A stretch of 64,000 bases of DNA from UMGS1387 sp045541355 (GTDB lineage: Bacteria > Bacillota > Clostridia > Oscillospirales > CAG-382). This document shows positions 8,055 to 16,850 of the stretch, one piece after another. The notes beneath the pieces were generated by a model. The model was given only the letters and a program-made list of their open reading frames with translations, was not told where the DNA came from and made no database searches. Position 1 is the stretch's first letter. Each line of letters begins with the position of its first letter. The position numbers and the translations under genes are program-made. The DNA lies in contig JAZQIW010000111.1 of NCBI GenBank assembly GCA_045541355.1, positions 1 to 64,000 of the forward strand. Direction: 5' to 3'.

Positions 8055-8556
8055 CAGACTAATAAAATATTTATCCGAAAACAAAAAAGCAATAAGTATT
8101 TGCATAATTTCATTTGGTTTAGTTCTGATCATAACAGCGTTTATGAGAGATAAGAATAACGGGAAAAGCTTAGAAAGCATCTATTATACAAGCGACAGCA
8201 TTCAATACTGCTCTTACCTTGAACAAAAAATTAAAATGACAATTGAAAGCATAACGGGTAATGATACGGTAGAAGTAATGATAACACTTAAAGACTCAAA
8301 TCCGGCTGCAATCGTCACACAAAATAACGCTGCCATGACTCAGAACGGTTTTTTTGACTTCACCAACACAAATAATAAGTCAAGTGAGCTTACAAAAGCA
8401 TCATTCTCCGAAATCGGCGGAGTTATGGTAATTATGAAAAGTATAAGCGATTTACAGTCACTTCAAGAAATAAAAAAAGCCGTTTCAACGGCATTAAACA
8501 TATCTGAAAACAAAATATACATAATTGGAGGAGCAGAAGGCAATGAAAAAAATTAA
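8047..8556 (+). CDS. spoIIIAG: Stage III sporulation protein AG
   Basis: A 169-residue single-pass protein: membrane helix at residues 15-33 ('ISICIISFGLVLIITAFM'), then a soluble domain with the 'GGVMVIMKS' and 'AVSTALNISENKIYIIGG' blocks seen in the ring-building domain of SpoIIIAG. In B. subtilis AG forms a large ring in the intermembrane space. AGGAGAAGAAGG lies before the start. Overlaps spoIIIAH by 14 bp. Confidence 0.92.
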   Translation: MTDRLIKYLSENKKAISICIISFGLVLIITAFMRDKNNGKSLESIYYTSDSIQYCSYLEQKIKMTIESITGNDTVEVMITLKDSNPAAIVTQNNAAMTQNGFFDFTNTNNKSSELTKASFSEIGGVMVIMKSISDLQSLQEIKKAVSTALNISENKIYIIGGAEGNEKN

Positions 8557-9127
8557 AGGCAAGTTTTCATCATTTATCAAGAGACACAAGAAACCCATTT
8601 TTGCGCTGTCCATTGCCGCAATTACAGCAGCGGTTATATACACAGATATATTTAATTTGACAGCGAACACCCCTGTTTCCGACTATATATACAACACGGA
8701 AACATCAGAGAACAACATAAAAATACTCGGTGAGGCGGCATTGGTTGACAGCACACAAAGCGATATAGATAACGACCAAGACAGCTTTTTTGTCAGCGCA
8801 ACTCTAAACAGAGAAAAATCAAGGGATGAGGCACTTGAGACGCTTCAAGTGGTTGTTGACAGTTCAGAATCACTTCCCGAAGCAAGAAACAAGGCGCTAA
8901 CGGAAATAATGGAGATAGCAGGAGATATTGAGATTGAAACAATAGTAGAAGAAATGATAAAGGCTAAAGGATTTGAGGAATGTGTGGCAATAATAAGCGG
9001 CGACAACATAAATGTTATAGTAAAGTCTGAAGGTCTTCTTACAAGCGAGGTTGCACAAATAACGGATATTGTAAGAAATGAAACAGGCTTTGGTGCGGAA
9101 AATATACGCATAGTTGAAAAAATGTAA
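8543..9127 (+). CDS. spoIIIAH: Stage III sporulation protein AH
   Basis: A 194-residue single-pass protein whose outer domain binds SpoIIQ from the forespore and builds the inter-cell channel. Membrane helix about residues 14-31; the soluble part has the family pattern 'FFVSATLNREKSRDEAL' and 'EARNKALTEI', and ends with the ring-building motif. I use ATG 8543, which has GGAGGAGCAGAAGG upstream, rather than ATG 8525 which lacks a site. Last gene of the operon. Confidence 0.93.
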   Translation: MKKIKGKFSSFIKRHKKPIFALSIAAITAAVIYTDIFNLTANTPVSDYIYNTETSENNIKILGEAALVDSTQSDIDNDQDSFFVSATLNREKSRDEALETLQVVVDSSESLPEARNKALTEIMEIAGDIEIETIVEEMIKAKGFEECVAIISGDNINVIVKSEGLLTSEVAQITDIVRNETGFGAENIRIVEKM

Positions 9128-9133
9128 ATTACA

Positions 9134-9162
9134 AAAAAGGCAGACCTTTGTCTGCCTTTTTA
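9134..9162. terminator. Bidirectional terminator between spoIIIAH and the LRR lipoprotein gene
   Basis: AAAAAGGCAGAC-CTTT-GTCTGCCTTTTT is a perfect hairpin with T runs on both strands. It serves the convergent spoIIIA operon (plus) and the ispA-uppS-LRR operon (minus). Confidence 0.92.
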
Positions 9163-9174
9163 ACATATATTTTA

Positions 9175-9930
9175 TTATTCGTTGAAATTCACCGTTGCAT
9201 TGGAAAGCGCTTCGTTTCCTTCTGCAATCTCTATCTTTTCCCACTGAGCCTTTGAGCCGGAGAAGTTGACGGTTTTGAGGCTGTCGCAATCAAAGAAAGC
9301 ATTTTCTCCAATCTTTGTAACAGTAGCGGGAATATCAATTTCAGAAAGCGAGAAACAGCTACTGAATGCATCAGCTCCAATGGAGGTTGCAGAGTCTCCA
9401 AGCTCTGCACTCTTTAAACTGATGCAAAGATAGAACAGGCTATCGCTTACACTCTCAAGATTGTCGGGCAGCTCAGCTTCAGAAAGGTTTATGCAGTGAG
9501 AAAAAGCACTCTCTTCAATAGTAGTTACACTGTCAGGTATATCAACCTCTTCAAGCCATGTACATTCATAGAAAGCCTTTTCGCCGATTTTTTTAAGAGA
9601 ATCGGGAAGCTCAACATCCTCAAGCTTGTTATAACCGCTGAAAGCTTCTGCGGGTATTTCATCAAAATTACCCTTGATTTCAAGCGATGCAAGATCAGGC
9701 TTTATATAGTTCCAAGGTGCAACGCCTGTTTCTTCATCATTAAGCTGGGCGAGACTTCCGGAGCCGGTAATAAAGAGGTGATCTGTTGTAATGTCCCACT
9801 CAAGCCCCTCAGGATACTGTGTGTTGTCAATCTGATTATCATTATTGGGTTTTTCTGTCTCTTTCTTACATGAAGCAAAAGAAAGTACAAGCACAGATGC
9901 TGCAACAATAGCAAAGATTTTCTTATTCAT
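9175..9930 (-). CDS. Leucine-rich-repeat (BspA-type, LRR_5) lipoprotein
   Basis: A 251-residue secreted lipoprotein. The signal peptide ends in a lipobox-like 'SFASC' with Cys21 as the lipidated residue, followed by a polar linker. From about residue 85 there are five BspA-type repeats of the form 'AFxxCxxLxEVxIPDSVTxIGExAF'. These extracellular repeats usually mediate binding to proteins or host surfaces; the ligand here is unknown. It begins 14 bp after uppS, so it is likely the last gene of the ispA-uppS transcript, an unusual partner for prenyl synthases. Confidence 0.88.
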   Translation of the reverse strand: MNKKIFAIVAASVLVLSFASCKKETEKPNNDNQIDNTQYPEGLEWDITTDHLFITGSGSLAQLNDEETGVAPWNYIKPDLASLEIKGNFDEIPAEAFSGYNKLEDVELPDSLKKIGEKAFYECTWLEEVDIPDSVTTIEESAFSHCINLSEAELPDNLESVSDSLFYLCISLKSAELGDSATSIGADAFSSCFSLSEIDIPATVTKIGENAFFDCDSLKTVNFSGSKAQWEKIEIAEGNEALSNATVNFNE

Positions 9931-9944
9931 AATCGTTTCCTCCG

Positions 9945-10658
9945 TTATTTACCTTTATTTATACGTGTTTTTTCATAATATTCATCGATAGCAAAATCAA
10001 ACTGCTCGTGCGAAAAATCAGGCCACAGAACATCTATATAACAAAACTCGGAATAGGATGTTTCCCATGGGAAGAAGCCTGACAGCCTTTTATCTCCGCC
10101 TGTTCTGATAACAAGGTCCATGCTCGGTGAGTGAGCAAGATCAAGATACTTTATGTACAAATCCTCACAGATATCATCACATGAAATCTTTCCTTTTACG
10201 GCATCCTCTGCAATTTTCTTTGCAACCCTTACTGTTTCATCGTGCCCGCCGTAGCTAATAGCAACATTTACCGTAAGCGATGTACAATCCTTTGTCATAT
10301 CAGCCGCTTTTTGCAGCGTTTCTCGGCTTGACGATGACATTTTTTCAAAGTTACCAATCGGCACAAGGCGAATTCCTCTGTTTATACACGTTTTAACCTT
10401 GCTCGTGAAAAAGCGTTCCATAAGATCCATAAGTGATGAAACTTCATCATCAGTTCGATTCCAGTTATCATATGAAAAAGCGTATACTGTAAGATGCTTT
10501 ATCGCCCTTTCCTGACACCACATACACAGCTCCATGAACTTATCAACGCCTTTTTCATGACCCTTAATAACACTTTCAAGCTTATGCTGCCGTGCCCAGC
10601 GTCTATTACCGTCCATTATGACACCGACATGCTGTATTTCAGTAGCCTTTTCAGCCAT
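9945..10658 (-). CDS. uppS: Isoprenyl transferase, undecaprenyl diphosphate synthase
   Basis: Adds isopentenyl units in cis to farnesyl diphosphate to make the C55 lipid carrier for cell-wall synthesis. The 237-residue sequence has the family motifs 'VIMDGNRRWA' (catalytic Asp), 'AFSYDNWNR', 'SYGGHDE' and the C-terminal 'DLVIRTGGDKRLSGFFPWE'. Gene spacing of 15 bp from the polyprenyl synthase upstream suggests that one supplies substrate to the other. Confidence 0.95.
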   Translation of the reverse strand: MAEKATEIQHVGVIMDGNRRWARQHKLESVIKGHEKGVDKFMELCMWCQERAIKHLTVYAFSYDNWNRTDDEVSSLMDLMERFFTSKVKTCINRGIRLVPIGNFEKMSSSSRETLQKAADMTKDCTSLTVNVAISYGGHDETVRVAKKIAEDAVKGKISCDDICEDLYIKYLDLAHSPSMDLVIRTGGDKRLSGFFPWETSYSEFCYIDVLWPDFSHEQFDFAIDEYYEKTRINKGK

Positions 10659-10673
10659 TTTCTAACCCCACTT

Positions 10674-11714
10674 TCAATTGGTTCTGTTTGTCATATATTC
10701 AAGAAGAGCCAACAGCAACTCCTGTCCCTTATCGTTTATCTTAATTTCCGAAAGAACAGAGAGAGCTTTACGGGTATATTCTTTGCACAATTCTTCGGCA
10801 TATGTATGAGAACCGCAATCGTCAAAGAGCTTTCTGACAATTAAAAGCTCCTCAATGCCCGCATTCTTTTTTCCATAAATACTTTCAAAGATCTTTCTGC
10901 TTTCTGCATCGGCATTTTTTTTAAAATGACAGGTAAGCACCGTCTTCTTTCCTTCGCACATATCACTGACAACACTCTTGCCAAGCTTATTCTCATCCCC
11001 GAAGATGCCGAGAATATCGTCTTTGATCTGAAACGAAATGCCCACAGCATCACCAAATTCAGACAAGAGTGATAAATCATGACTATCCGCCTCTGCAAGA
11101 ATTGCACCCAAAACGAGCGGACCTGAGACTGTATACTGTGCAGTCTTTAGACGGTACATATCAAGAATTTGTTCCTCATTCACGAAATCAAGGCTTTCAA
11201 ATTCAATGTCGCGAAGTTCTCCGGAAATTGTTTTTGCAAAAACGCTGTTTTGATGTGAAACAGCTCTAAGCTTTACCGCATCGGAAAAATCACACTTCTG
11301 CAATATTTCGCATGCAGCGACTATACCATAATCACCAACACAAATGGACTTGGAAACCCCGTCATGTCCCTCGCCCAGGGTCTTATGCATTGAGGGCTTA
11401 AAGCGTCTGTAATCACTGTTATCAATTATATCATCGTGAGCAAGAATCCCGGTCTGGAACAGCTCATAGGAAAGAGACGGAAGCAGAACCTTGTCTGCAT
11501 TATCAAAGCCGCGAAGCATACCGTAAGACAGCCATACAAGAAACGCTCTTATTCTCTTTCCGCCCATGCTATGTTCAACAAGCGCTTGCACATATCTTTT
11601 ATCGGCACTGTCCAAGCCAAGTGAATTCAGAAAATCGGAACATCTTCCATCACTGAAAAAAGCGTCGCATTTTTCTCTATATTCAATTAGTCGATTGACG
11701 AAAATATTATTCAT
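10674..11714 (-). CDS. Polyprenyl diphosphate synthase family protein
   Basis: Trans-prenyltransferase of 346 residues. The first aspartate-rich motif is 'AHDDIIDNSDYRR' and the second 'QIKDDILGIFGD'; 'GGKRIRAFLVW' near the N-terminus binds isopentenyl diphosphate. It probably makes farnesyl or a longer all-trans diphosphate for UppS; the chain length cannot be read from the sequence. Start taken at ATG 11714, which has TGAGG 6 bases upstream; in-frame ATGs at 11726 and 11786 lack a good site. Confidence 0.88.
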   Translation of the reverse strand: MNNIFVNRLIEYREKCDAFFSDGRCSDFLNSLGLDSADKRYVQALVEHSMGGKRIRAFLVWLSYGMLRGFDNADKVLLPSLSYELFQTGILAHDDIIDNSDYRRFKPSMHKTLGEGHDGVSKSICVGDYGIVAACEILQKCDFSDAVKLRAVSHQNSVFAKTISGELRDIEFESLDFVNEEQILDMYRLKTAQYTVSGPLVLGAILAEADSHDLSLLSEFGDAVGISFQIKDDILGIFGDENKLGKSVVSDMCEGKKTVLTCHFKKNADAESRKIFESIYGKKNAGIEELLIVRKLFDDCGSHTYAEELCKEYTRKALSVLSEIKINDKGQELLLALLEYMTNRTN

Positions 11715-11743
11715 AACATACCTCATAGAGAATTTCTTGTTAT

Positions 11744-11772
11744 AGTATAACACATAATATTCAATTTGTCGA
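11744..11772 (-). promoter_or_regulatory. Promoter of the polyprenyl synthase-uppS-LRR operon
   Basis: Minus strand TCGACA (11767-11772) and TATACT (11744-11749) are separated by 17 bp, about 30 bases before the start codon. Confidence 0.65.
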
Positions 11773-11803
11773 TATAAATATTTCAAAAGTTAACAATTTA
11801 TTG

Positions 11804-11833
11804 TTGCCGTTCGGTAAACAAATATGATAAAAT
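11804..11833 (+). promoter_or_regulatory. Promoter of mscS
   Basis: TTGCCG (11804-11809) and TAAAAT (11828-11833) with an 18-bp spacer lie just before the small-conductance channel gene; the -35 is a weak match. Confidence 0.45.
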
Positions 11834-11859
11834 TAAGTAAAAACGAAAGGATGATATTA

Positions 11860-12666
11860 ATGAAGTATCTGACACTTAGCTATCTTATCGACAACATTGC
11901 CATCCCCCTGCTTAAAACTGCAGCAGTGCTTGTTATCGGTCTTATTCTTGCAAGGGTTGTATCTGAAATTATTAAAAAGGTTCTTGTTAAATCGAATCTT
12001 GACATTTCGCTTATCAATTTCCTTGCCAGAACATCCAAAATTGCAATTGTGGTCCTCACTTTAATTTGCGCACTCGGGCTTTTAGGTATTCCTACAACAG
12101 GTCTTATTGCCGGTGTCTCGGCCATAGCTGCTGCAATTGCCCTTGCTCTTCAGGGAAGTCTTTCCAACATCGCAGGCGGTATTTTTATTCTCGTTACTCG
12201 CCCGTTCCTGACAGGAAATCTTATTGAAATCAGCGGCACAACCGGCACTGTCAAGGATATTCAGCTTATGCACACCGTTCTCAGAACTCCGGACAACAAG
12301 GAGATTATCATACCCAACAGCGTTGTTGTCAACAGCACCATTACCAATATGTCCAACGCCGACACAAGAAGAGTCGACCTTGTCTTCTCCATTAGCTATG
12401 ATAACGATGCTCGACTTGCCGAGGACATTATATACAGAGTTGCCATGGCTCATCAGTTTACTCTTACAGACCCGGCAGAGCCTTTTGTTAGAGAATCGGC
12501 TCACTCTGCAAGCTCTATTGATATCACGGCAAGAATCTGGTGCGAGGCAGAAAATTACTGGACACTTTACTTTGACATGCTTGAAAAAGTACGTGAAGAA
12601 TTCACAAAGCACGGCATATCCATTCCCTACAACCAGCTTGACGTTCACATCGACAACGCTAAGTAA
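11860..12666 (+). CDS. mscS: Small-conductance mechanosensitive channel, MscS family
   Basis: Tension-gated channel of 268 residues that releases solutes on osmotic downshock. It has three membrane helices; the pore-lining helix is the Gly/Ala-rich stretch 'GVSAIAAAIALALQGSLSNIAGG', of which 'ALALQGSLSNIAGG' is the MscS signature, and the beta domain has 'IPNSVVVNSTITN'. I use ATG 11860, preceded by AAAGGATG, not the ATG 36 bases earlier. A second mechanosensitive channel, mscL, is in this window. Confidence 0.92.
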   Translation: MKYLTLSYLIDNIAIPLLKTAAVLVIGLILARVVSEIIKKVLVKSNLDISLINFLARTSKIAIVVLTLICALGLLGIPTTGLIAGVSAIAAAIALALQGSLSNIAGGIFILVTRPFLTGNLIEISGTTGTVKDIQLMHTVLRTPDNKEIIIPNSVVVNSTITNMSNADTRRVDLVFSISYDNDARLAEDIIYRVAMAHQFTLTDPAEPFVRESAHSASSIDITARIWCEAENYWTLYFDMLEKVREEFTKHGISIPYNQLDVHIDNAK

Positions 12667-12679
12667 CATAATATTGTCA

Positions 12680-12712
12680 AAGGGCTGTCCCATCGGACAG
12701 CCCTCTTTTATT
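12680..12712 (+). terminator. Terminator after mscS
   Basis: AGGGCTGTCC-CATC-GGACAGCCCT followed by CTTTTATTTT. It also lies immediately past the end of the convergent V-type ATPase operon and may serve both. Confidence 0.88.
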
Positions 12713-13360
12713 TTATCCTTTACGCTGCTCATTAAGCATCATATCCTTGACCTTCATGAGACGTGTTGTTGTGCTTCTTTCATTTTCGTCAAGCTTCATT
12801 GTAATATACTTGATTGTATCAGTATATTGAGGTATCAAAACGTGCTCAAGAGCATTAACTCTTCTGCGCGTTTTTTCTATTTCTGCCGACATCATCTGGC
12901 ACGACTTTTCAATCTCAGCAAGCCTTACCATTTTTGAGAAAACAATACCAAGATTTCTTACTGCCTCATCAAGATCTCCCGAGGTATATGCAAATCCGTA
13001 TGAATAAACATCATTTTCATTCGCGCTTTTCATGGATATATCAAAAACAGGAATATTTACGCTCATAACATTTCTGCTTGAAACATCAAGCGAAAGCTCT
13101 TGCTTTGGCATCATCAAAGCAACATCAAGCATCTGTCCCTGCATAACCGATCGGGCAACGGCAATATGCTTATTGGCCTCGGAAATCGCCTCTTCAACCT
13201 CACGTCGCAACGCCTTGTTTTCCTTTACCATATCAAGAAAACGCCGCATCAGCTCATCGCGCTTATCCTTAAGAAGCTTATGCCCGCGGCGGGCAGTTAC
13301 AAGCTTTCTCTTAAGGTTGGTAAGCTCCATACGGGTTGGATTGACATTCATAACTGCCAT
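12713..13360 (-). CDS. ntpD: V-type ATP synthase subunit D (central rotor shaft)
   Basis: A 215-residue, mainly coiled-coil protein equivalent to the rotor axle inside the A3B3 head. The family signature 'PTRMELTNLKRKLVTARRGHKLLKDKRDEL' is at the N-terminus (short form 'RMELTNLKRKL'), and 'RRRVNALEHVLIP' near residue 165. Last gene of the ATPase operon, 17 bp after subunit B. Confidence 0.95.
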   Translation of the reverse strand: MAVMNVNPTRMELTNLKRKLVTARRGHKLLKDKRDELMRRFLDMVKENKALRREVEEAISEANKHIAVARSVMQGQMLDVALMMPKQELSLDVSSRNVMSVNIPVFDISMKSANENDVYSYGFAYTSGDLDEAVRNLGIVFSKMVRLAEIEKSCQMMSAEIEKTRRRVNALEHVLIPQYTDTIKYITMKLDENERSTTTRLMKVKDMMLNEQRKG

Positions 13361-13377
13361 CTTTTCACCTTCCCGTT

Positions 13378-14751
13378 CTACTTCTTATCATAGTACATAT
13401 CAAGGTATTTATCACTGATACGTTTAAGCTCACTTCTGGGAAGGATTCTTAAAAGCTCCCAGCCAATATCAAGGGTTTCTTCAATACTTCTGTCGGTATC
13501 ATACCCCTGCGAAACATACTTCTTTTCAAACTCATCGGCAAATTTTGCATATTTCTTATCAATTTCGGTAAGTGCAGACTCACCGAGAATTACCATAAGC
13601 TCCTTTGCATCCTTACCTCTTGCATAAGCAGAAAACAGCTGGTTCATAGTGTTGGAATGATCTTCTCTTGTCTTGCCTTCACCAATACCCTTATCCTTAA
13701 GTCTTGAAAGAGAAGGCAGAACATCTATTGGCGGCATTATACCCTTACGGTACAGGTCACGGGCAAGAATAATCTGTCCCTCTGTAATATAGCCTGTAAG
13801 GTCAGGAATGGGGTGAGTCTTATCATCCTCGGGCATTGTCAGAATGGGTATCATTGTGATACTTCCCTTTTTGCCCTGCTGACGGCCTGCTCTTTCATAA
13901 ATAGAAGCAAGGTCAGTATACATATAGCCGGGATATCCGCGGCGTCCCGGAACCTCCTTACGTGCAGCCGATACTTCACGAAGGGCATCTGCGTAGTTCG
14001 TAATATCAGTAAGAATTACAAGAACGTGCATATCCTTTTCAAAGGCAAGATACTCGGCAGCGGTAAGTGCCATTTTTGGCGTTGCAATTCTTTCAATAGC
14101 AGGGTCGTTTGCAAGATTTATGAAAAGCACCGTTCTGTCAATAGCTCCCGTCTCTGTAAAAGACTGAACAAAATAGTTAGACTCTTCAAATGTAATACCC
14201 ATGGCCGCAAATACAACGGCAAACTGCTCATTGGCACCTCTTACTTTTGCCTGCTTTGCAATCTGCGCCGCAAGGTTTGCATGAGGAAGACCGGATGCTG
14301 AAAAAATGGGAAGCTTCTGGCCTCTTACAAGTGTATTAAGACCGTCAATGGCAGAAATGCCCGTCTGAATAAATTCCTGCGGATAGTTTCTTGCAGCAGG
14401 ATTTATCGGGCTGCCGTTTACGTCAAGACGTTTATCCGGAATAATTTCAGGACCGTTATCAATAGGTCTTCCAAGACCATCAAAGACACGGCCAAGCATA
14501 TCCTCGGAAACGCCCAGTTCCATCTGTCTGCCGAGAAACTTTACTGTGCTGTTTGAAAGATTTATACCTGTCGAGCTTTCAAAAAGCTGAACAAGTGCAT
14601 TTGTACCGTTAATCTCAAGAACACGGCATCTTCTCTTTTCGCCGCTTTCAAGCTCGATTTCTCCAAGCTCGTTATAGGTAACCCCTTCAACATTTCGTAC
14701 AAGCATAAGAGGACCCGATACTTCTTCAATTGTTCTGTATTCCTTTGGCAT
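13378..14751 (-). CDS. ntpB: V-type ATP synthase subunit B
   Basis: Regulatory, non-catalytic subunit of the A3B3 hexamer, 457 residues. Characteristic blocks include '[24 protein letters not shown]', within which the P-loop is degenerate ('[13 protein letters not shown]' replaces GxxGxGKT), '[29 protein letters not shown]' (in part '[19 protein letters not shown]') and '[12 protein letters not shown]'. It shares one base with the subunit A stop region, a tight coupling. Confidence 0.97.
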   Translation of the reverse strand: [457 protein letters not shown]

Positions 14752-16517
14752 CAGAATTCCTCCTTTACAATTGTAGTCTGCATTTGAGACGCGATTTCAG
14801 ATTCAATTTTTGAATACTCGGTTTTTATATCCTTCTCTTCAACATATTTGAATCTGCCAATCTGTTCTCTTACGGCAAGTGATGCAATTTTTTCTATATC
14901 TCCGCCGACCTCAAGAACAGCCGCTGCTTCATCATAATACTTCAAAATAAGGCGCATCATAAGAAGCTGCTTTTCAAGGCTTGTATACGTATCAACCTCG
15001 TGGAAAGCAAGCTGATGCAAAAAGTCCTCACGAATAGAACGCGCTGTTTCCATTTTAAGTCTGTCAGAAGCGGAGAGTGCGTCCATACCTACAAGCTTTA
15101 CAATTTCATCAAGCTCTGCCTCATCCTGAAGAATACTCATCATTCTTCCTCTGAGCACCATCCAATCCTCGGACACATTCTGCTTAAACCAATCTTCAAG
15201 CAGGTCAAGGTAAAGAGAATAGCTTGTCAGCCAGTTTATTGCAGGGAAATGACGTTTATACGCAAGACTTGAATCAAGTCCCCAGAAAACCTTTACAATT
15301 CTGAGTGTGGCCTGAGAAACAGGCTCGGAAATATCACCGCCGGGAGGAGATACGGCACCGATAACCGAAAGAGCACCTTCCCTACCGTCACTGCCAAGAG
15401 ATATAACACGTCCTGCTCTTTCATAGAACTGAGCAAGGCGGCTGCCGAGATATGCCGGGTATCCTTCTTCACCGGGCATTTCTTCAAGTCTTCCCGACAT
15501 TTCACGAAGAGCCTCTGCCCAACGGCTCGTAGAATCTGCCATAAGCGCAACAGAGTAACCCATATCTCTGAAATATTCAGCAATTGTAATACCTGTATAA
15601 ATAGAAGCCTCACGTGCCGCAACAGGCATATCCGAGGTGTTTGCAATGAGAACCGTTCGCTCCATAAGAGACTTTCCCGTATTCGGGTCAATGAGTTCGG
15701 GGAACTCATTAAGAACGTCTGTCATTTCATTTCCGCGCTCACCGCAGCCAATGTAAACAACAATATCTGCTTCCGCCCATTTTGCAAGCTGGTGCTGTGT
15801 TACTGTCTTTCCGCTTCCGAAGGGACCGGGAATTGCCGCAACACCGCCCTTTGCGATGGGGAACATGGTATCAACAACTCGCTGACCTGTAATAAGAGGC
15901 TTATCGGGAGAAAGCTTCTTGGAATAGGGTCTTCCCTTTCGTACAGGCCACTTCTGCATAAGGGTCATATCATATTCACCCTTTTGCGTCTTAATTTTAC
16001 ATACTACATCATTAACATGGTATTCGCCTTCATTAATTGAGAGAATTTCGCCCTCAACGCCAAAGGGAACCATGATTTTATGCAGAACTACATCCGTCTC
16101 CTTAACAGTACCGATAACATCACCCGTTGTAACCTTATCACCGGCTTTAAGAATGGGTTTAAAGCCCCAAACAGGCTCTCTTTTCAACGATGCAACATCA
16201 ACGCCTCTTGCTATATTGTTGCCTGATACTCTCATAATATCGTCGAGAGGTCTCTGTATGCCGTCAAAAATACTTCCTATAAGACCGGGACCCAGTTCTA
16301 CACTCATGGGCTCTCCCGTTGATTCAACGGGTTCTCCTGTGCCAAGACCGCTTGTTTCTTCATATACCTGAACAGACGCCCTGTCACCGTGCATTTCAAT
16401 TATTTCACCAATCAGGCGCTTATCGCTTACTCTTACAACGTCGAACATATTCGCGTCTCTCATTCCTTCGGCGATAACAAGCGGACCTGACACCTTTAAT
16501 ATTTTTCCGATTGCCAT
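14751..16517 (-). CDS. ntpA: V-type ATP synthase catalytic subunit A
   Basis: Catalytic subunit, 588 residues, a normal length. The Walker A loop 'GPFGSGKTVTQHQLAKW' lies near residue 230; 'GCGERGNEMTDVL' and 'MADSTSRWAEALREMSGRLEEMPGEEGYP' (in part 'MADSTSRWAEALREMSGRL') follow, and the V-type non-homologous insertion is present around residues 110-190. It hydrolyses or makes ATP while turning the central D-F shaft. Confidence 0.98.
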   Translation of the reverse strand: MAIGKILKVSGPLVIAEGMRDANMFDVVRVSDKRLIGEIIEMHGDRASVQVYEETSGLGTGEPVESTGEPMSVELGPGLIGSIFDGIQRPLDDIMRVSGNNIARGVDVASLKREPVWGFKPILKAGDKVTTGDVIGTVKETDVVLHKIMVPFGVEGEILSINEGEYHVNDVVCKIKTQKGEYDMTLMQKWPVRKGRPYSKKLSPDKPLITGQRVVDTMFPIAKGGVAAIPGPFGSGKTVTQHQLAKWAEADIVVYIGCGERGNEMTDVLNEFPELIDPNTGKSLMERTVLIANTSDMPVAAREASIYTGITIAEYFRDMGYSVALMADSTSRWAEALREMSGRLEEMPGEEGYPAYLGSRLAQFYERAGRVISLGSDGREGALSVIGAVSPPGGDISEPVSQATLRIVKVFWGLDSSLAYKRHFPAINWLTSYSLYLDLLEDWFKQNVSEDWMVLRGRMMSILQDEAELDEIVKLVGMDALSASDRLKMETARSIREDFLHQLAFHEVDTYTSLEKQLLMMRLILKYYDEAAAVLEVGGDIEKIASLAVREQIGRFKYVEEKDIKTEYSKIESEIASQMQTTIVKEEF

Positions 16518-16538
16518 TTATATACCTCACATAGTATT

Positions 16539-16850
16539 TTAAGATATGATATCGGAGCCTACCGCCTTTTCAACGGACAGGCTTACGTTTTTCATTCCCA
16601 CACCCGTGTTTCCGCTGACTCCGGGTATCGGAATAATAGCAGGAAGAGGAAGGTCACGGTAATACTCAACCTCATCTGTGAGAAGCTCATATAAAGCCTC
16701 GGTCACATAGATAACACCGTAACCGCTTTTAGCAAGCTCTCTTACCGTTTTTGATGCATCTGCCTCATTATCACATGGGAAAATTCCAAGACCAAGGGAC
16801 GCAAAGCCGTAAATGCTGTCTCTGTCGCCGACAACCGCAATTTTATACAT
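16539..16850 (-). CDS. ntpF: V-type ATP synthase subunit F
   Basis: A 103-residue Rossmann-like subunit that binds the tip of subunit D. 'KIAVVGDRDSIYGFASLG' at the N-terminus and 'GYGVIYVTEALYELL' are typical. I choose ATG 16850, which overlaps the end of subunit C by 8 bp; a longer in-frame version from 16883 would lie further inside subunit C. Confidence 0.92.
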   Translation of the reverse strand: MYKIAVVGDRDSIYGFASLGLGIFPCDNEADASKTVRELAKSGYGVIYVTEALYELLTDEVEYYRDLPLPAIIPIPGVSGNTGVGMKNVSLSVEKAVGSDIIS

